From Burkholderiales bacterium (GTDB taxonomy: Bacteria > Pseudomonadota > Gammaproteobacteria > Burkholderiales > Burkholderiaceae_E): 9,923 bases of DNA. Where the stretch lies: positions 1 through 9,923 of the forward strand of contig JAIYAG010000649.1 in the NCBI GenBank assembly GCA_027489195.1. The letters are read 5' to 3'. A program made the translations under genes and the position numbers. Under the pieces are notes generated by a model. That model had not been told where the DNA came from, ran no database searches, and saw only the letters and a list, made by a program, of their open reading frames with translations. How positions within the stretch are numbered: the first letter of the stretch is position 1; each line of letters begins with the position of its first letter. Shown piece after piece: positions 6,186-9,923 of this stretch.

Positions 6186-6194
6186 CATTATAAC
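6165..6194 (+). promoter_or_regulatory. Candidate rnr promoter (weak match)
   Basis: A possible sigma-70-type promoter for rnr: GTGAAA at 6165-6170 (-35-like) and TATAAC at 6189-6194 (-10-like), with an 18-bp spacer. The predicted start is near 6201, giving a leader of roughly 17 nt. The tRNA gene and terminator separate rnr from the upstream operon, so rnr needs a promoter in 6152-6217, but this match is weak. Its -10 overlaps the -10 of the opposing tRNA promoter. Confidence 0.3.
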
Positions 6195-6214
6195 TGCATG
6201 AACCGATCTGTCAA
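6187..6214 (-). promoter_or_regulatory. Consensus sigma-70 promoter for tRNA-Leu
   Basis: On the - strand the sequence reads TTGACA (6214-6209), a 16-bp spacer (6208-6193) and TATAAT (6192-6187). Both hexamers match the consensus perfectly. The predicted start near 6180 gives a leader of about 29 nt before the tRNA 5' end at 6151. The bases after the -10 (GCGCGGC) form a GC-rich discriminator, which together with the short spacer is typical of stable-RNA promoters under stringent (ppGpp) control. The -35 lies only 3 bp from the rnr start codon. Confidence 0.93.
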
Positions 6215-6217
6215 ACC

Positions 6218-8695
6218 GTGACCAAGTCCTGGACGCCACCCACCCGGGAAGAGATCCTGGACGCCCTGCGCAGCGCCGATTCGCCGCTGACGCCGACCGA
6301 ACTCGGCGAGCGCCTCGGCGTTCCCCCGCGCCATGCCGAAGCGCTCGAACAGCGTGTCCTCGCGATGGAACGCGATGGCCAGCTGCTGCCCAACCGCAAG
6401 GGCGTGCTGCTGATCGCCGACAAGCTCGACCTGGTCGCCGGCCGCATCACCGGTCACCGTGACGGCTTCGGCTTCCTGGTGCCCGATGCCGGCGGTGCGG
6501 ACCTGTTCCTGCCACCGCGCGAGATGCAGAAGGCGATGCACGGGGACCGCGCGCTCGTCAGGCGCACCGGCCTCGACAATCGCGGCAAGCCCGAGGGCTC
6601 GATCGTCGAGATCACCGAGCGCGGGCACCGCCGACTGGTCGGCCGCGTGCTCGTCGAGCGCGGCGTGACCGTGGTCGTGCCCGAGGATCAGCGCATCAAG
6701 CACGACATCCTCATCGCTCCGGGCGACGCCGGCCGCGCGCAGCCCGGACAGGTCGTCACCGTCGAGATCCTCCAGCCGCCGAACGGGCACACCCCGCCCA
6801 TGGGGCGCGTGGTCGAGGTGCTCGGCGCGATCGACGACCCGGGCATGGAGATCGAGATCGCGGTGCGCAAGTTCGACGTGCCGCACGAGTTCTCGGCGGA
6901 GGCGCTCGCGCTCGCCGCCAAGCTGCCCGCGCAGGTGCGGCCTGCCGACTACAAGCGCCGCATCGACCTGCGCGACGTGCCGCTGGTGACCATCGACGGC
7001 GAGGACGCACGCGACTTCGACGACGCGGTGTACTGCGAGCCGCTGGAGACCTCGGGCCGCCGCGCGGGCGGCTGGCGCCTGCTGGTCGCGATCGCCGACG
7101 TCGCGCACTACGTCGAGGACGGCAGCGCGCTCGACCTCGACGCGCTGCGGCGCTCGACCTCGGTGTACTTCCCGCGGCGCGTGATCCCGATGCTGCCGGA
7201 GAAGCTCTCGAACGGTCTGTGCTCGCTCAACCCTGCAGTGGACCGGCTGGTGCTGGTCGCCGACATGGTGATCACCGCGCGCGGCCAGGTGAAGGCCTAC
7301 CAGTTCTACGAGGCGGTCATGCACTCGGCCGCCCGCCTGACCTACGACGAAGTCTGGTCGGTGCTGTCCGGGCGTGATCCGGCGGCGGCGCGTGCGCGGG
7401 CCCCGCTGGTGCCGCACCTGCAGAACCTCTACGACCTGTTCCGCGCGCTGGTCAAGGCACGCGGCGTGCGCGGCGCGATGGACTTCGAGACGACCGAGAC
7501 GAAGATCGTCTGCGACGTCGCGGGGCGCATCGAGCGGATCGTTGCGCGCACCCGCAACGACGCCCACAAGCTGATCGAGGAGTGCATGCTGGCGGCCAAC
7601 ACCTGCGCCGCCGACTTCGTGTCGCGCAGCCGGCACCCCGCGCTGTACCGGATCCACGAGGGGCCCACGCCCGAGCGACTCTCGCTGCTGCGCGAGTTCC
7701 TGCAGAGCGCGGGCCTGTCGCTCGGTGGCGGCGACGATCCGACGCCGGCCGACTACGCGGTGCTCGCCCAGCAGATCGCGCCGCGGCCCGATGCGGGGCT
7801 GCTGCAGACGATGCTGCTGCGCTCGATGCAGCAGGCCATCTACTCGCCGTACAACGTCGGCCACTTCGGCCTGTCCTACGAGGCCTACGCGCACTTCACG
7901 TCGCCGATCCGCCGCTATCCGGACCTGCTGACCCACCGCGTGATCAAGGCGCTGCTCCAGAGCCGGCGGTATGCGCCGCCGGTGCCGTCGGCCGAGACGA
8001 TCGCCGCCGCGCCGCCGCCGCGCGGACGTCGCGGCGGGCCGGCCAAGCCCTCGGCCAAGGCCACCGCCCGTGCCGAGGACCGCGCCGAGGCCCGCAACCG
8101 GATGAGCCTCGCGCAGCGCGAGGAACTCGACCGCTGGCAGACGCTCGGGCTGCTGTGCTCGGCCAACGAACGGCGGGCCGACGACGCCTCGCGCGACGTC
8201 GAGGCCTGGCTCAAGTGCCAGTACATGCGCGAGCGCGTCGGCGAGCAGTTCCGCGGCCGCGTGACCGGGGTCGCGACCTTCGGCCTCTTCGTCACCCTCA
8301 ACGACCTGTACGTCGAGGGCATGGTCCACGTGTCCGAGCTCGGCAGCGAGTACTTCCAGTACATCGAGGCTGCGCACGAGCTGCGTGGCGAGCGCACCGG
8401 CAAGCGCTACCGCCTGACCGACGAGATCGACGTCCAGGTCTCGCGGGTCGACCTCGAGCAGCGTCGCATCGAGTTCCGGATGGTCAAGGCCGATGCGCCG
8501 CGGATCGATGCGCGCGGTGCGCGCGTGCCGACGGCCGCCGAGCTCGGGCCGGAGCCGATCGCCGAGCGCGGTGGCCGCAAGGCCGCGCCCGCCAAGTCGG
8601 AGCAGGTCGCCCGGGTGCGCACCGAGCGCCAGGCGGCCAAGCGGCGGGGCGGCGCGAAGCCCGAGCAGCGCGGCCCCAAGCGCAAGCGGAGGTAG
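6218..8695 (+). CDS. rnr: Ribonuclease R
   Basis: RNase R is a processive 3'-to-5' hydrolytic exoribonuclease of the RNase II family that degrades structured RNA and takes part in rRNA quality control and trans-translation. The 825-residue protein has an N-terminal winged-helix domain (about 8-60), two cold-shock/OB domains (about 65-215), the RNB catalytic domain (about 245-585), an S1 domain (about 675-756) and a basic Lys/Arg/Ala-rich tail (about 757-825). The metal-binding aspartates in D-G-E-D-A-R-D-F-D-D are Asp260, Asp266, Asp268 and Asp269 by alignment with RNase II. An insertion rich in Ala, Pro, Arg and Gly (about 592-628) separates RNB from S1. The start is bounded by an in-frame TAA at 6191-6193, leaving only GTG 6218 or an unlikely CTG 6194; the next ATG (6365) would remove most of the winged helix. 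No Shine-Dalgarno is visible. rlmB follows after 4 bp. Confidence 0.96.
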   Translation: MTKSWTPPTREEILDALRSADSPLTPTELGERLGVPPRHAEALEQRVLAMERDGQLLPNRKGVLLIADKLDLVAGRITGHRDGFGFLVPDAGGADLFLPPREMQKAMHGDRALVRRTGLDNRGKPEGSIVEITERGHRRLVGRVLVERGVTVVVPEDQRIKHDILIAPGDAGRAQPGQVVTVEILQPPNGHTPPMGRVVEVLGAIDDPGMEIEIAVRKFDVPHEFSAEALALAAKLPAQVRPADYKRRIDLRDVPLVTIDGEDARDFDDAVYCEPLETSGRRAGGWRLLVAIADVAHYVEDGSALDLDALRRSTSVYFPRRVIPMLPEKLSNGLCSLNPAVDRLVLVADMVITARGQVKAYQFYEAVMHSAARLTYDEVWSVLSGRDPAAARARAPLVPHLQNLYDLFRALVKARGVRGAMDFETTETKIVCDVAGRIERIVARTRNDAHKLIEECMLAANTCAADFVSRSRHPALYRIHEGPTPERLSLLREFLQSAGLSLGGGDDPTPADYAVLAQQIAPRPDAGLLQTMLLRSMQQAIYSPYNVGHFGLSYEAYAHFTSPIRRYPDLLTHRVIKALLQSRRYAPPVPSAETIAAAPPPRGRRGGPAKPSAKATARAEDRAEARNRMSLAQREELDRWQTLGLLCSANERRADDASRDVEAWLKCQYMRERVGEQFRGRVTGVATFGLFVTLNDLYVEGMVHVSELGSEYFQYIEAAHELRGERTGKRYRLTDEIDVQVSRVDLEQRRIEFRMVKADAPRIDARGARVPTAAELGPEPIAERGGRKAAPAKSEQVARVRTERQAAKRRGGAKPEQRGPKRKRR
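8688..8692 (+). promoter_or_regulatory. Shine-Dalgarno for rlmB, inside the rnr 3' end
   Basis: GGAGG at 8688-8692, within the last codons of rnr, sits 7 nt before the GTG at 8700. It decides the rlmB start in favour of GTG 8700 over GTG 8706 and makes translational coupling of rnr and rlmB likely. Confidence 0.8.
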
Positions 8696-8699
8696 GCCG

Positions 8700-9440
8700 G
8701 TGCTCGTGTTCGGATTCCATTCGGTGACCTCGCGGCTGCGCAGCCAGGCGGCCTCGGTCAAGGAGCTCTACGTCGATGCCCGTCGCGAGGACGGACGCAT
8801 GCGCGAGCTGCTGTCGGCGGCCGCGCAGGCCGGCGTCGAGGCGCGGCGCGTCGATGGGGCGCGGCTCGACAAGCTGTGCCCCAACCGTCGCCATCAGGGC
8901 GTCGTCGCGATCGCCGAGGCGCAGCCGCTGCGGGTCGGCTTCGATGAGCTGCTCGATGCGATCGACGGGCCGCCGCTGCTGCTGCTGCTCGACGGCGTGA
9001 CCGATCCGCGCAACCTCGGTGCCTGCCTGCGGGTAGCCGACGGCGCGGGCGCCCATGCGGTGATCGCCCCCAAGGATCACGCCTGCCCGCTGAACGAAGC
9101 GGCGATCCAGACCGCGAGCGGCGCGGCCGAGAGCGTGCCCTACATCATGGTCACCAACCTCGCGCGCACGATCGACGAGCTCCAGGAGCGGCGCATCACC
9201 GTCATCGGCACGGCCGACGGCACCGATGCGACGCTCTACGACATCGAGGTGCCGGACTCGGTCGCCTGGGTCCTCGGCGCCGAGGGCGTCGGGCTGCGGC
9301 GCCTGACACGCGAGCGTTGCGACACGCTGGTGTCCATCCCGATGGCCGGCCAGGTGAGCAGCCTGAACGTGTCGGTCGCGGCCGGCGTCGTGCTCTACGA
9401 GACGGTGCGCCGCACGCGGCTGGCCAAGCCGGCGCGCTGA
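8700..9440 (+). CDS. rlmB: 23S rRNA (guanosine(2251)-2'-O)-methyltransferase RlmB
   Basis: RlmB is a SPOUT-class enzyme that uses S-adenosylmethionine to 2'-O-methylate G2251 in the P-loop of 23S rRNA. From the GTG at 8700 the protein has 246 residues, close to E. coli RlmB (243). It begins M-L-V-F-G-F-H-S-V, the SpoU substrate-binding domain (about 1-75), and continues with the knotted methyltransferase domain (about 92-240). The three SpoU motifs are intact: D-P-R-N-L-G-A-C-L-R (102-111, with Asn105 and Arg111), L-G-A-E-G-V-G-L (192-199, with Glu195) and S-S-L-N-V-S-V-A-A-G-V (220-230, with Asn223). The Shine-Dalgarno lies in the rnr 3' end and the gap is 4 bp, so the pair forms an RNA-metabolism operon as in many proteobacteria. 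The paralogue TrmH is disfavoured by the N-terminal domain and by the rnr context. No T-rich terminator follows the TGA; only a short GCGCG/CGCGC dyad (9432-9445) spans the stop. Confidence 0.96.
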   Translation: MLVFGFHSVTSRLRSQAASVKELYVDARREDGRMRELLSAAAQAGVEARRVDGARLDKLCPNRRHQGVVAIAEAQPLRVGFDELLDAIDGPPLLLLLDGVTDPRNLGACLRVADGAGAHAVIAPKDHACPLNEAAIQTASGAAESVPYIMVTNLARTIDELQERRITVIGTADGTDATLYDIEVPDSVAWVLGAEGVGLRRLTRERCDTLVSIPMAGQVSSLNVSVAAGVVLYETVRRTRLAKPAR

Positions 9441-9447
9441 CGCGCGC

Positions 9448-9923
9448 TCAGCCTTCGGGATCGGTGCGCGGGCGTCTGGGCGGCGAGGCCTCGTTGCGGC
9501 GCATCCGTGCACGGAAGTCCCAGGGGGCCTCGGGCTCGGCGTCCTGCCACAGGCCGGCTCGGCGCGCGCGGGCGGTGCGCTCGGCCTGCGCGTAGCGGGG
9601 CACGTCGGCCGGCGGCTGGTCGGCGCGGTAGCGCACGAAATGCCAGGCCAGGCCGGCCTCGACCAGCGACAGCGCGGCATCCGTGGGCGGCAGGTCGGCG
9701 TCGAGCACCCACACCTTCGCGACCGTCCGGTCGAACACGTCCTGCTTGATCGGATCGATCCGCAGCCGCCGGCCGCGCAGCATGTCGCCGAGGTGGCGGC
9801 GCGACTGCTCGGCGTAGGGCTGGTGGTGTTCGGGCGCATCGATGCCCGAGACGCGGATGCGCAGCCGCCGGCCGTCCTCGCCGCGAAAGGTGAACGAATC
9901 GCCGTCGTGGACGTCGAGCGCCA
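9448..9923 (-). CDS. Thermonuclease (SNase)-family nuclease, C-terminal part (partial)
   Basis: The - strand frame is open from the right edge to a TGA at 9450-9448, giving 157 residues of a staphylococcal-nuclease-like protein. It reads A-L-D-V-H-D-G-D-S-F-T-F, then R-V-S-G-I-D-A-P-E-H-H-Q-P-Y-A, where Arg and Glu align with catalytic Arg35 and Glu43 of staphylococcal nuclease. F-D-R-T-V-A-K-V-W-V follows, in which Arg aligns with Arg87, and then L-V-E-A-G-L-A-W-H-F-V-R-Y and A-R-R-A-G-L-W. The calcium-site aspartate is matched in H-D-G-D-S. Members are calcium-dependent phosphodiesterases that cut DNA and RNA and are often exported, but the N-terminus lies outside the window, so a signal peptide cannot be judged. 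An internal ATG at 9783 would lose the Arg/Glu active-site half and is not a start. The gene converges on rlmB with only 7 bp between the stop codons. It is not part of the rnr operon. Confidence 0.92.
   Translation of the reverse strand, partial: ALDVHDGDSFTFRGEDGRRLRIRVSGIDAPEHHQPYAEQSRRHLGDMLRGRRLRIDPIKQDVFDRTVAKVWVLDADLPPTDAALSLVEAGLAWHFVRYRADQPPADVPRYAQAERTARARRAGLWQDAEPEAPWDFRARMRRNEASPPRRPRTDPEG

Noticed and set aside
6188..8761. 857-residue open frame on the - strand opposite rnr
   Set aside because: It is antisense to a complete RNase R gene, has low-complexity composition and no domain, and arises from GC-rich third positions.
9432..9447. Short GCGCG/CGCGC dyad between rlmB and the nuclease gene as a terminator
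   Set aside because: It has only a 5-bp stem, spans the rlmB stop codon and has no T-tract on either strand, so chance in GC-rich DNA is the simpler explanation.
1..9923. Hidden defence, toxin-antitoxin, CRISPR or other novel gene system
   Set aside because: Every stretch longer than about 40 bp outside 5902-6217 is covered by recognisable housekeeping genes. No direct-repeat/spacer array, transposase, or unexplained gene was found.

Overview
The window is about 9.9 kb of very GC-rich chromosomal DNA carrying a conserved housekeeping cluster: hflX (3' end), hflK, hflC, a DUF2065 gene, hisZ, purA and a phosphoribosyltransferase gene on the + strand, then a tRNA-Leu(CAG) on the - strand, then rnr and rlmB on the + strand, and finally the 3' part of a thermonuclease-family gene on the - strand running off the right edge. 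Gene order, the HflK start (M-S-L-N-D-P-G-W-G), the PurA sequence and the phosphoribosyltransferase after purA all suggest a betaproteobacterium, probably Burkholderiales. Pseudomonads share much of the order, so the exact lineage is an inference.

Region 1 (1-5901) looks like one tightly packed + strand operon. HflX is a ribosome-associated GTPase. HflK and HflC form the membrane SPFH complex that modulates FtsH protease. The DUF2065 protein is a tiny two-helix membrane protein. HisZ is the regulatory subunit of ATP phosphoribosyltransferase (first step of histidine synthesis), PurA commits IMP to AMP, and the last gene encodes a PRPP-binding phosphoribosyltransferase. Gaps run from a short overlap to 36 bp. 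The largest gap, before hisZ, holds a GC-rich hairpin with a GCGA loop.

Region 2 (5902-6217) is the only substantial non-coding stretch. In order it holds five graded copies of a 15-bp tandem repeat that begin over the phosphoribosyltransferase stop codon, a small hairpin, a strong terminator whose better U-tract faces the - strand, the tRNA-Leu gene on the - strand, a 35-bp imperfect inverted repeat, and a - strand promoter with perfect -35 and -10 hexamers. That promoter lies within the last 31 bp before the rnr start codon, so tRNA and rnr transcription are divergent and their control regions must overlap.

Region 3 (6218-9440) is a two-gene + strand unit, rnr (RNase R) and rlmB (23S rRNA Gm2251 methyltransferase), 4 bp apart. 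Region 4 (9448-9923) is the convergent nuclease gene.

No mobile element, CRISPR array, defence island or clear sign of horizontal transfer was seen. The coding content is ordinary. The items worth a second look are the regulatory and repeat structures in 5900-6220 and the hairpin before hisZ.
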